A stretch of DNA of 6,932 nucleotides, from NCBI GenBank assembly GCA_947175585.1, contig CAMWNL010000086.1, positions 1 through 6,932 on the forward strand. The letters are read 5' to 3'. The position numbers and the translations under genes were made by a program. Position 1 is the first letter of the stretch, and each line of letters begins with the position of its first letter. Shown piece by piece: positions 1 through 6,285 of this stretch. The DNA comes from an uncultured Bacteroidales bacterium. Its GTDB lineage: Bacteria > Bacteroidota > Bacteroidia > Bacteroidales > Muribaculaceae. Below the pieces are notes generated by a model that was given only the letters and a program-made list of their open reading frames with translations, had not been told where the DNA came from and searched no databases.

Positions 1-131
1 TGTGTATATGATACAGGAATCGCACAGCTATTATAAGTATCAAGACTCTCGGAAAGAGCAGCGACCGCGCGCTCGATGAGAGCTGCGCGGTCGCCTATGT
101 TTGATCCGATATTTATATGGATTTTCGACAT
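1..131 (-). CDS. folK: FolK-like HPPK (2-amino-4-hydroxy-6-hydroxymethyldihydropteridine diphosphokinase), N-terminal fragment
   Basis: Only the first 43 codons are present; the gene runs off the left edge. The protein begins [20 protein letters not shown]. The stretch IHINIGSNIGDR matches the N-terminal signature of HPPK (typically a beta strand, then GSNLGDR, then a helix of the type xxLxxAxxxL), and the segment around residues 36-43 (AIPVSYT) fits the 'S..Y.T.P' strand that follows in the family. HPPK transfers pyrophosphate from ATP to 6-hydroxymethyl-7,8-dihydropterin in cytosolic tetrahydrofolate synthesis. The ATG overlaps the infB stop by one base (TGATG, 133-129), so translation is probably coupled to infB in the same operon. 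The first codons contain a strong inverted repeat at 61-94. Catalytic residues lie outside the window, so the family call rests on about 40 residues; a fusion or a truncated gene cannot be excluded. Confidence 0.8.
   Translation of the reverse strand, partial: MSKIHINIGSNIGDRAALIERAVAALSESLDTYNSCAIPVSYT
61..94 (-). repeat. GC-rich inverted repeat inside the folK 5' coding region
   Basis: Arm 61-74 (GCGACCGCGCGCTC on the plus strand) pairs with 80-94, with one unpaired T at 84 and a 5-nt loop at 75-79. That is 14 base pairs, ten of them uninterrupted (61-70 with 85-94). It lies within codons 13-24 of folK, encoding roughly DRAALIERAVAA. In minus-strand RNA the 3' side continues TGCTCTTTCC, which is not a clean U-tract, so it does not look like a standard intrinsic terminator. 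It may be a by-product of GC-rich codons for Ala and Arg, or it may limit folK translation or transcription. Confidence 0.6.
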
Positions 132-3076
132 CAGAGAGTGCGGTTAACTTCCACTTCCTCGAAACCTTCGATAAGGTCACCGATCTTGAGGTCATTGTAA
201 CCGGCGATTGACAGACCGCAATCATAACCCGACGTAACCTCTTTAACATCGTCTTTAAAACGCTTGAGAGAGCCGAGATCGCCGGTATAGCGCACGATGC
301 CGTCACGGATAAGGCGCACCTTATTGCCACGCTTAATCTTACCCTCGCGCACGATAGCTCCGGCAATGGTTCCGACTTTAGAGATATGGAATGTCTCCAT
401 AACCTCAGCCGTACCGGTGATTTCCTCCTTGATCTCGGGAGCAAGCATGCCGGACATAGCATCCTTAACCTCCTCGATAGCCTGATAGATGATTGAGTAG
501 AGACGTATCTGGACTCCGTCACGCTCAGCCGCACGACGAGCGGCCATAGAAGGACGCACCTGGAAGCCGATGATAACGGCATCTGAAGCAGCCGCGAGCG
601 TCACATCGCTCTCTGAAATCTCACCGACAGCCTTGTGAAGGACATTGACTTGAATTTCGTCTGTCGACAATTTGATGAGGGAGTCAGAGAGAGCCTCGAT
701 TGAGCCGTCAACGTCACCCTTGACGATGATATTGAGTTCCTGGAAGTTTCCGATAGCACGACGGCGACCAATGTCTTCGAGGGTGAGAATCTTGGTTGTG
801 CGCAGACCTTGCTCGCGCTGGAGCTGCTGACGCTTATTGGCGATTTCACGAGCTTCCTGTTCGGACTCAAGAACATTGAATGTATCACCGGCTGTAGGCG
901 CACCATTGAGACCGAGAATCAGCGCAGGAGTAGCCGGGCCTGCTTCGGTGATGCGTTGGTCACGCTCGTTGAACATCGCCTTAACCTTACCGAAATGATT
1001 TCCGGCAAGCACGATGTCGCCGACGCGGAGTGTACCGTTCTGAACAAGGACATTTGCAACATAACCGCGTCCTTTGTCAAGGGTTGACTCGATAATAGCA
1101 CCGGTTGCGTTACGATTGGGATTGGCCTTGAGTTCGAGGAGTTCGGCTTCGAGCAGCACTTTTTCCATAAGTTCCTCAACGCCGATACCCTTTTTAGCCG
1201 AGATATCCTGAGACTGGTATTTACCACCCCACTCTTCAACGAGATAATTCATAGCCGCGAGCTCTTCCTTAATCTTGTCGGGATTAGCGTGAGGTTTATC
1301 TATCTTATTGATGGCGAAAACAATCGGCACGCCGGCTGCAGAAGCATGGTTGATAGCCTCGACTGTCTGCGGCATGACGTTATCGTCAGCTGCCACGATG
1401 ATAATACAGATGTCGGTAATCTTGGCTCCACGAGCACGCATAGCGGTGAAGGCTTCGTGCCCCGGAGTGTCAAGGAAGGTTATATGACGGCCATCCTGAA
1501 GAGTCACGCTGTAAGATCCGATATGCTGAGTGATACCACCTGCTTCACCTGCGATAACATTAGCATGACGGATGTAATCGAGCAATGATGTCTTACCGTG
1601 GTCGACGTGACCCATCACAGTAACGATAGGCGGACGATTTTCGAGTTCTTCCTCGCTGTCTTCATCCTGCTGAATAGCCTGGGCAACTTCAGCAGAAACA
1701 TATTCGGTTTCGAAACCGAATTCCTCGGCAACGATATTGATAGTTTCTGCGTCAAGACGCTGGTTGATGGACACCATCACACCGAGGTTCATGCAAGTAG
1801 CGATGACGTTGTTGACGGGAACATCCATCATAATCGCGAGGTCATTGGCGGTCACAAACTCGGTAAGTTTGAGCACACGGCTTTCGGCCGCTTCGGCTTG
1901 AGCCGCTTCACGCTCACGGTTAGCGACCATTTCACGCTTTTCCTTACGCCACTTGGCGCCTTTTTTAAGACCTTTATCTTTGTTAGTCAGACGGGCGAGC
2001 GTCTCTTTTACCTGCTTAGAAACGTCTTCATCGCTAACCTCGACATGTTGAGGCGCGGGTTGGCGTCGTTCGGGACGCTTCTTGTCTTTGGCTACATTCT
2101 TACCTCCGCGAGCATTCTGGCCCTGACCTCCTCCCTGTCCGGCCGAACGCTGTTGGCGTTCGTTCTGTGCAGCCTGCTGGCCGGTCTTTTCAATGTCGAC
2201 CTTTTCCTTGCCACCGATGCGCTTACGTTTCTTGCGATCTCCTTGGTTAGCATCACCCTGGTTGTTACGTGCATTACGATCGTTACGACGCTCTTCCTTG
2301 CTCTTCTTTTTGGGACGAGTCGACTGATTAATGGCGTCAAGGTCAATCTTACCTACGACATTTATTGACGGAGCCGCAACTTTGCGGTTAAGCTCGAAAA
2401 CTTCGGGTTCCTCCTTAACTGCAGTTTCCGGTTCACTCTTTTCTACCGGTTTTACCTGCTGAGGTGCAGTCTGAGGTTTAGTCGGAGCCGGTGAGTTCTG
2501 CGGTTTCGGAGCCGGAGCCTGGACTTTCGGTTCGGGTTTCACTTCCTGTTTGACAGATTCTTTAGGAGTATCTGCCTTAGGGGCCGACACCGGTGTCTCA
2601 ACTGCAGGTTTAACAGAAGCTGCCTTCGGCGCTTCAACCTTTTCAGTCTTAACGGTCTTTTCTTCCTGTTTGGGAGTTTCGGCCGCTACAGGTGTTTCGA
2701 CCACCTTAGGTGCAGGAGCCGGCTGAGGTTTAACTTCAGGCTTAGGTTCGGGCTTCTTAACGACAGGATTGCCTTTTTTGTCCAGTTCAATTTTGCCAAG
2801 AATACGCGGACCTGCCGGTTCAGACTTACGCTGCTCAGATGCAGTCACCGGTTCGGGGCGCGCCGCAGCGGCCTGCTTTGCGGGACGCACTGCAGCCTGG
2901 GGCTTCAGATCTTTGTCATGCTTAAACTCACTCATCAACAACGCCACCACGTCGTCTTCAACACGAGTGTTGGGACTCGGATCGATGTTGATGTTTTTTT
3001 TGTGCAAAAAGTCAATAACTGTGGGGAGGGCCACGTTAAGGTCTTTTGCTAATGTACTGATTTTTGTTTTCGCCAT
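131..3076 (-). CDS. infB: Translation initiation factor IF-2
   Basis: IF2 is the GTPase that brings fMet-tRNA to the 30S subunit and promotes 50S joining. The 981-residue protein has an IF2_N fold at about 1-52, a Pro/Lys/Glu/Val-rich low-complexity linker at about 57-228, a very basic tract at about 254-390 ([23 protein letters not shown]), and a second IF2_N-like domain at about 400-460. The G domain follows: G1 GHVDHGKT 489-496, G2 around GGITQH 513-518, G3 DTPGH 536-540 with the expected His540, G4 NKID 590-593 and G5 SAKKG 626-630. Domain II begins near 655, domain III covers about 775-875, and the C-terminal fMet-tRNA-binding beta barrel covers about 884-981. E. coli IF2 is 890 residues; the extra length is in the linker. 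The start at 3076 gives the canonical N terminus [15 protein letters not shown], preceded by an A-rich leader (GAAAATAATAT) without a Shine-Dalgarno sequence. The gene is 105 bp downstream of nusA and overlaps folK by 1 base. It is intact. Confidence 0.98.
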   Translation of the reverse strand: MAKTKISTLAKDLNVALPTVIDFLHKKNINIDPSPNTRVEDDVVALLMSEFKHDKDLKPQAAVRPAKQAAAARPEPVTASEQRKSEPAGPRILGKIELDKKGNPVVKKPEPKPEVKPQPAPAPKVVETPVAAETPKQEEKTVKTEKVEAPKAASVKPAVETPVSAPKADTPKESVKQEVKPEPKVQAPAPKPQNSPAPTKPQTAPQQVKPVEKSEPETAVKEEPEVFELNRKVAAPSINVVGKIDLDAINQSTRPKKKSKEERRNDRNARNNQGDANQGDRKKRKRIGGKEKVDIEKTGQQAAQNERQQRSAGQGGGQGQNARGGKNVAKDKKRPERRQPAPQHVEVSDEDVSKQVKETLARLTNKDKGLKKGAKWRKEKREMVANREREAAQAEAAESRVLKLTEFVTANDLAIMMDVPVNNVIATCMNLGVMVSINQRLDAETINIVAEEFGFETEYVSAEVAQAIQQDEDSEEELENRPPIVTVMGHVDHGKTSLLDYIRHANVIAGEAGGITQHIGSYSVTLQDGRHITFLDTPGHEAFTAMRARGAKITDICIIIVAADDNVMPQTVEAINHASAAGVPIVFAINKIDKPHANPDKIKEELAAMNYLVEEWGGKYQSQDISAKKGIGVEELMEKVLLEAELLELKANPNRNATGAIIESTLDKGRGYVANVLVQNGTLRVGDIVLAGNHFGKVKAMFNERDQRITEAGPATPALILGLNGAPTAGDTFNVLESEQEAREIANKRQQLQREQGLRTTKILTLEDIGRRRAIGNFQELNIIVKGDVDGSIEALSDSLIKLSTDEIQVNVLHKAVGEISESDVTLAAASDAVIIGFQVRPSMAARRAAERDGVQIRLYSIIYQAIEEVKDAMSGMLAPEIKEEITGTAEVMETFHISKVGTIAGAIVREGKIKRGNKVRLIRDGIVRYTGDLGSLKRFKDDVKEVTSGYDCGLSIAGYNDLKIGDLIEGFEEVEVNRTL
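1702..1721. repeat. Perfect 20-bp palindrome within infB
   Basis: The half-site ATTCGGTTTC (1702-1711) is followed directly by its exact reverse complement GAAACCGAAT (1712-1721), with TTCGAA at the centre and no spacer. It encodes the end of the second IF2_N-like domain (about residues 452-459, EFGFETEY). The symmetry stops at the flanking bases (T at both 1701 and 1722). With no spacer it cannot form a normal hairpin loop without opening its centre, so if functional it is more likely a DNA site than an RNA structure. Chance, helped by alternating Phe/Glu codons TTC and GAA, is a realistic alternative. Confidence 0.6.
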
Positions 3077-3137
3077 ATATTATTTTCTATCGATCGGCAA
3101 GCCTTACAGGGCAGGCGCGATGTCGTTGTTTTCGTTA

Positions 3138-3182
3138 TTAAAATTTGATATAGTTACGTTCCCGGCGATGACTGTCAGGCAT
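3138..3182 (-). other. Possible 14-codon ORF coupled to the nusA stop, in the nusA-infB spacer
   Basis: The nusA stop TGA (3184-3182) overlaps an ATG (3182-3180) as TGATG, the same arrangement as at the infB/folK junction. The reading frame that follows is MPDSHRRERNYIKF and then TAA (3140-3138), leaving 61 nt before the infB start. The 105-bp spacer shows no -7 promoter element on the minus strand and no convincing terminator. A short ORF re-initiated after nusA could be a leader for infB, but a 14-codon frame is easily produced by chance. I list it as a candidate only, not as a gene. Confidence 0.15.
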
Positions 3183-4441
3183 CAATCTTCAAACTCTGCA
3201 CGGAGCACGTCAATGACGTGGTCAACAGTCGACTCTTCAAGGTCAGCTTTTTCAATCAGCATTTCGCGAGGAGCATTAAGTACGCTCTTAGCGGTCACAA
3301 AACCGATATTCTTGAGCGCGTCGATAACCCATTCGTCGATTTCGTCCTTGAATTCTTCCAGATAGATGTCTTCCTCGACAACATTGTCCTCAGCATCACG
3401 ATATACGTCGATAACATAACCGGTGAGCATCGAAGCGAGCTTGATATTCAAGCCGTTCTTACCGATAGCGAGAGACACTTCTTCGGGGCGAAGGAAAACT
3501 TCGGCCTTCTTTTCGTCTTCGTCAAGACGGATCGAAGAAATCTTAGCCGGCGACAGAGCACGCTGGATGAAGAGCGAGGGATTGTTGGTGTAGTTTATAA
3601 CATCGATATTCTCATTGCGAAGCTCGCGAACAATGCCATGGATACGCGAACCACGCACACCGACACATGCACCTACAGGATCGATGCGGTCATCATAACT
3701 CTCAACAGCAATCTTGGCACGCTCTCCCGGAATACGGGCTACGGCCCGAATATTGATCAGACCGTCGTGGATTTCGGGAACTTCGAGCTCAAACAGACGA
3801 CGCAGGAAGTTTTCGTTAGTACGGGAAACTGTAATCTTGGGATTATTATTTTTGTTGTCGACGTTGGCAATCACGGCGCGCACGGTCTCACCCTTGCGGA
3901 AGAAATCACCGGGGATTGACTCGCTCTTAGGCAGTAATAATTCGTTTTTGTCATCATCGAGGAGGAGCGTCTCCTTAGACCAGGTCTGATAAACCTCGCC
4001 ACTGACGAGCTCACCTTCGAGTTCCTTGAACTTATTATAAATAGCTTCTTTCTGAAGATCGAGAATCTTAGACTGCAGAGTCTGACGAAGATTGAGGATG
4101 GCACGACGACCAAATTTCTCGAAAATGATTTCTTTAGTGTGTTCCTCGCCTACTTCCGCATCTGGGTCATCGTCAGCCTGAGCATCGCTGAGCGAAATCT
4201 GAGTATTGGGATCAGTCACTTCGCCGTCAGGTACAACGAGAAGATTCTGGAAGATCTGCACGTCACCTTTATCAGGGTTGAGGATAACGTCAAGGTTCTC
4301 GTCAGTTCCAAACATTTTCGCTAAAACATTACGGAATGATTCTTCGAGAACACTGATCATTGTCGTTTTGTCGATGTTTTTGAGTTCTTTAAACTCGGCA
4401 AACTGTTCGACCATATTCGGAGTTGCCTCTTTCTTTGCCAT
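3182..4441 (-). CDS. nusA: Transcription termination/antitermination factor NusA
   Basis: NusA binds RNA polymerase near the RNA exit channel and modulates pausing, termination and antitermination. The 419-residue protein shows the RNAP-binding N-terminal domain (about 1-140), an S1 domain (about 146-208, from LVSGEVYQTWSKE to PKITVSR), KH1 with its GVRG loop at 261-264 (within DPVGACVGVRGSRIHGIVREL), and KH2 with GKNG at 327-330 (within LAIGKNGLNIKLASMLTG). It ends in an acidic helix-hairpin-helix-like tail (about 364-419, DEWVIDALKNIGFVTAKSVL). There is one such tail rather than the two acidic repeats of E. coli NusA (495 residues). An acidic insertion, QADDDPDAEVGEEH (88-101), sits in the N-terminal domain. 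The start at 4441 gives MAKKEATPNM after an A-rich leader. The gene lies 42 bp downstream of rimP and 105 bp upstream of infB, in the usual order, and is intact. Confidence 0.97.
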   Translation of the reverse strand: MAKKEATPNMVEQFAEFKELKNIDKTTMISVLEESFRNVLAKMFGTDENLDVILNPDKGDVQIFQNLLVVPDGEVTDPNTQISLSDAQADDDPDAEVGEEHTKEIIFEKFGRRAILNLRQTLQSKILDLQKEAIYNKFKELEGELVSGEVYQTWSKETLLLDDDKNELLLPKSESIPGDFFRKGETVRAVIANVDNKNNNPKITVSRTNENFLRRLFELEVPEIHDGLINIRAVARIPGERAKIAVESYDDRIDPVGACVGVRGSRIHGIVRELRNENIDVINYTNNPSLFIQRALSPAKISSIRLDEDEKKAEVFLRPEEVSLAIGKNGLNIKLASMLTGYVIDVYRDAEDNVVEEDIYLEEFKDEIDEWVIDALKNIGFVTAKSVLNAPREMLIEKADLEESTVDHVIDVLRAEFED

Positions 4442-4483
4442 GATTGATATTTGTGATTGTATATTTATTTTTTTATTTCTCGT

Positions 4484-4951
4484 TTATTTGAAATCTATTT
4501 TATAACGGACAGTCTTACAGTCTGTATAAGCAAAAGTTTCAGGTATCATTTCGATAACCGGTCGTTTGGCACCCTCCGGCTTGATTTTAGTTGGAACTTC
4601 AACGACAAAGTTATCGTCACCTACCTCCACAAGACGACCTGAAAGTTTACGTCCGTCACGAGTAATAATTTCAATATCATTGCCGATATTTTTCTCATAC
4701 TGACCTTTCACTTTAAATGGAGCTGTCAAACCTGCGGAACCGACTTCAAGTTCATAGTCCTCAACGTCGCGATCAAACACCGACTCAATCTTACGGGTAA
4801 TCGCAACGCAACTATCAATGTCGACACCGTCAACAGAGTCAACTTCAACTATAATATTATTACCGGGCTTAACCGCTATGTCGACCAGAAAGAGATTTGT
4901 TCCCTCGATTGCGTCTTCGACAGTTTTTGCCAATAACTGTTTGTCAATCAT
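4484..4951 (-). CDS. rimP: Ribosome maturation factor RimP
   Basis: RimP (DUF150/YhbC family) assists late assembly of the 30S subunit in the cytosol. The 155-residue protein has the expected two halves. The alpha/beta N-terminal domain (about 1-80) ends in DYELEVGSAGLTAPFKVKGQ (residues 65-84), which corresponds to the family signature YxLEVSSPGLxRPL. The SH3-like C-terminal domain (about 86-152) starts with EKNIGNDIEIITRDGRKLSG. The signature is divergent, with GSAG for SSPG and AP for RP; an SSAG-like form is what I recall for Bacteroidota homologues, so this is not alarming. It is the first gene of the rimP-nusA-infB-folK unit. The start at 4951 is supported by an AAGGA (4965-4961) nine bases upstream, a weak Shine-Dalgarno-like site in an otherwise A-rich leader, and by the promoter at 5049-5019. 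Confidence 0.95.
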   Translation of the reverse strand: MIDKQLLAKTVEDAIEGTNLFLVDIAVKPGNNIIVEVDSVDGVDIDSCVAITRKIESVFDRDVEDYELEVGSAGLTAPFKVKGQYEKNIGNDIEIITRDGRKLSGRLVEVGDDNFVVEVPTKIKPEGAKRPVIEMIPETFAYTDCKTVRYKIDFK

Positions 4952-4980
4952 ATTTTTTGTTCCTTAATATTTAAACAAAG

Positions 4981-5004
4981 CGGAGGAAGCGTCAGCTCCC
5001 TCCG
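4981..5004 (-). promoter_or_regulatory. Leader hairpin of the rimP-nusA-infB transcript
   Basis: Read on the minus strand, CGGAGGGAGC (5004-4995) pairs with GCTTCCTCCG (4990-4981) around the four-base loop TGAC. This gives ten base pairs with one G-U wobble. In plus-strand RNA the same position would be an A-C mismatch, so the structure favours the rimP direction. It begins about 8 nt after the predicted transcription start and ends about 30 nt before the rimP ATG. The following CTTTGTTTAA is only moderately U-rich, so attenuation is possible but not evident; it could equally be a 5' stability element. The GGAGG inside the stem is too far from the ATG to serve as a ribosome-binding site. Confidence 0.55.
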
Positions 5005-5018
5005 GCTCTTATGCACTG

Positions 5019-5049
5019 CAAAGATACTACAATTTTCGGCCTTTGTCAA
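5019..5049 (-). promoter_or_regulatory. Bacteroidota-type promoter for rimP-nusA-infB-folK
   Basis: On the minus strand a TTG (5049-5047) is followed by exactly 20 bases and then TATCTTTG (5026-5019). This matches the Bacteroidota primary-sigma consensus, a -33 TTG/TTTG element about 19-21 bases before a -7 TAnnTTTG element. The transcript would start near 5012, leaving a leader of about 60 nt before rimP. No comparable element is visible in the rimP-nusA or nusA-infB spacers, which supports a single transcript. Confidence 0.8.
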
Positions 5050-5205
5050 TTATAAGAGAGCTTAAAGACAGCCATATTCATAGTAATTTTATTGATTTTA
5101 TATTTTTTTAAATTTATTTCACTCAGCATAATCGCAGTTCTTACAGATTTAGCAATTTTATCACAATTACAATGGACACTCATACATTTATCAAGAATTT
5201 ATCCC

Positions 5206-5213
5206 TATCTTTG
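5206..5213 (+). promoter_or_regulatory. asnA promoter, -7 element
   Basis: TATCTTTG is a perfect TAnnTTTG element 37 bases upstream of the asnA ATG. It predicts a transcript starting near 5220 with a leader of about 30 nt. No TTG is found 19-21 bases upstream (5183-5185 reads TAC), so the -33 element is weak or missing. That is compatible with activator dependence or a low basal level. The ten bases TATCTTTGCA are identical to those of the divergent rimP promoter. Confidence 0.7.
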
Positions 5214-5250
5214 CACAAAAAGAAACGCAATCAACAAAATCACAAACACC

Positions 5251-6285
5251 ATGGCATCAATAATACCGAAGAAATATAAGCGTACATTACTCACAGAAAC
5301 CACAGAAATTGCTATCAAACAAATCAAAGAGGAATTTCAAGCTGCTCTCGCAGATGCTCTAAAACTACGCCGAGTAACGGCTCCACTATTTGTTGAATCC
5401 GGTACAGGACTGAACGACGATCTCAACGGAACAGAACACGCCGTCAGTTTTACGATCGATGCGATGAACGGTTGCCGCGCAGAAGTCGTGCACTCCCTTG
5501 CAAAATGGAAACGCGCAAAGCTGGCAGCGTATGATATTGCACCCGGCTATGGTATATACACAGACATGAACGCCATAAGAACGTTTGAAGATCTCGATAA
5601 CCTCCACTCTCTATATGTCGATCAATGGGACTGGGAGAAGACGATCCGACCGGAAGACAGAAACGTAGAATATCTTAAATCAACCGTGCGCGATATATTC
5701 CATGCAATCAAACAGACTGAAGAAAAAATATTTCAGATTTATCCACATATCACCCCAACTTTGCCCGACGATATAGCATTTGCGCATGCTCAAGAATTAC
5801 TCGATCGCTATCCCGGGACAGAAGCCCGTGAACGCGAAGCTCTCGCTGCGAAGGAGCACGGAGCAGTATTTATTATCGGAATTGGAGACAAACTGAGCAA
5901 CGGACAACCTCACGACGGGCGCGCTCCTGACTATGATGACTGGAGCACTCCTAACGCTGACGGTTACAATGGACTGAATGGAGATATCATTTTGTGGAAC
6001 CGTGTACTCGGAATACCGTTTGAAATATCATCAATGGGTATCCGAGTAAGTCCGGAATCACTTGCCCGGCAACTTGAACTTCGCGGCTGCACGGAACGGA
6101 AAGAATTAGCATTCCATCGTGCATTACTAAACGGAGAATATCCGGCTTCAATCGGCGGCGGCATTGGCCAAAGCCGCCTCTGCATGTTCATCCTCCAGAA
6201 AGCCCACATCGGCGAAGTTCAGGCTTCGCTGTGGCCAAAAGAGCAAATCGAAGCCTGCCGCCAAGCCGGCATCGAACTACTGTAA
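5251..6285 (+). CDS. asnA: Aspartate--ammonia ligase (asparagine synthetase A)
   Basis: AsnA makes asparagine from aspartate, ammonia and ATP through a beta-aspartyl-adenylate and is structurally related to class II aspartyl/asparaginyl-tRNA synthetase cores. The 344-residue protein shows family blocks in order: VESGTGLNDDLNGTEHAVSF (48-67), VVHSLAKWKR (79-88), GIYTDMNAIR (101-110), LHSLYVDQWDWEK (118-130), HAQELLDRYPG (179-189), RAPDYDDWSTP (224-234), GLNGDIILWN (241-250), FEISSMGIRV (257-266) and SIGGGIGQSRL (300-310), the last being the motif 3-like ATP site. E. coli AsnA is 330 residues. I chose ATG 5251 (MASIIPKKYKRTLLTETTEIA) because it follows the TATCTTTG promoter; the frame is open back to 5092, but that would start upstream of the promoter. 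The gene is divergent from rimP and convergent with dtd, and appears single-gene and intact. Confidence 0.97.
   Translation: MASIIPKKYKRTLLTETTEIAIKQIKEEFQAALADALKLRRVTAPLFVESGTGLNDDLNGTEHAVSFTIDAMNGCRAEVVHSLAKWKRAKLAAYDIAPGYGIYTDMNAIRTFEDLDNLHSLYVDQWDWEKTIRPEDRNVEYLKSTVRDIFHAIKQTEEKIFQIYPHITPTLPDDIAFAHAQELLDRYPGTEAREREALAAKEHGAVFIIGIGDKLSNGQPHDGRAPDYDDWSTPNADGYNGLNGDIILWNRVLGIPFEISSMGIRVSPESLARQLELRGCTERKELAFHRALLNGEYPASIGGGIGQSRLCMFILQKAHIGEVQASLWPKEQIEACRQAGIELL
6157..6178. repeat. Near-perfect palindrome in the asnA 3' coding region
   Basis: GGCGGC (6157-6162) and GCCGCC (6173-6178) flank the exact 8-bp palindrome TTGGCCAA (6164-6171). The only break in symmetry is the A/A pair at 6163 and 6172. 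It codes for the conserved glycine-rich ATP-site loop GGIGQSR, so protein constraint probably explains much of it. Confidence 0.45.
6212..6257. repeat. Overlapping alternative hairpins at the asnA 3' end
   Basis: Two inverted repeats share CTTCG (6224-6228). GCGAAG (6212-6217) pairs with CTTCGC (6224-6229) around a 6-nt loop. CAGGCTTCG (6220-6228) pairs exactly with CGAAGCCTG (6249-6257) around a 20-nt loop. The two folds are mutually exclusive. They end 26 bases before the asnA stop, where the usual intergenic terminator space is absent because dtd abuts. Neither is followed by a U-tract on either strand, so they are not standard intrinsic terminators. They could be transcript 3'-end structures or chance. 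Confidence 0.45.

Larger units (their letters stand above)
4952..5250. other. Divergent AT-rich spacer between rimP and asnA
   Basis: This 299-bp spacer separates the two divergent units. From left to right it holds the rimP leader with its hairpin (4981-5004), the rimP -7 and -33 elements (5019-5049), a very AT-rich core (about 5050-5205, including T- and A-runs at 5098-5115), the asnA -7 element (5206-5213), and an A-rich unstructured asnA leader (5214-5250) without a Shine-Dalgarno sequence. A frame open upstream of asnA from 5092 would encode a hydrophobic, AT-driven peptide. It crosses the promoter and is absent from AsnA proteins as I know them, so I do not treat it as coding. Confidence 0.7.

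Noticed and set aside
61..94. The folK hairpin as an intrinsic terminator of the infB transcript
   Set aside because: No run of U follows the stem in the minus-strand RNA (TGCTCTTTCC), and it lies inside a well-matched reading frame.
40..582. A 180-codon minus-strand frame overlapping the ends of infB and folK in another frame
   Set aside because: It is Arg/Ser-rich and out of frame with two recognisable proteins over the whole of its length.
1598..2368. A 256-codon plus-strand frame antisense to infB, hydrophobic in its second half
   Set aside because: It mirrors the Lys/Arg/Gln-rich IF2 tract, where antisense reading gives hydrophobic residues; it has no promoter element and no recognisable domain.
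2390..2760. Repetitive GGTTT/CGGAG-like words in infB as a tandem DNA repeat
   Set aside because: They are irregular and follow from Pro/Lys/Val/Glu codons of the low-complexity IF2 linker; there is no constant unit or period.
3107..3184. TGA readthrough of nusA giving a 25-residue extension to a TAA
   Set aside because: The NusA protein already ends in a complete HhH-like tail, and no readthrough or selenocysteine-type structure is seen after the TGA.
3218..3919. A 233-codon plus-strand frame antisense to nusA
   Set aside because: It lies wholly within nusA, which is unambiguous, and its translation resembles no family; it is a codon-usage shadow.
5092..5250. A 53-residue N-terminal extension of AsnA from an ATG at 5092, with a hydrophobic, membrane-like look
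   Set aside because: It is encoded by very AT-rich sequence, contains the TATCTTTG promoter at 5206-5213, and adds nothing known from the AsnA family; the ATG at 5251 gives a normal N terminus.
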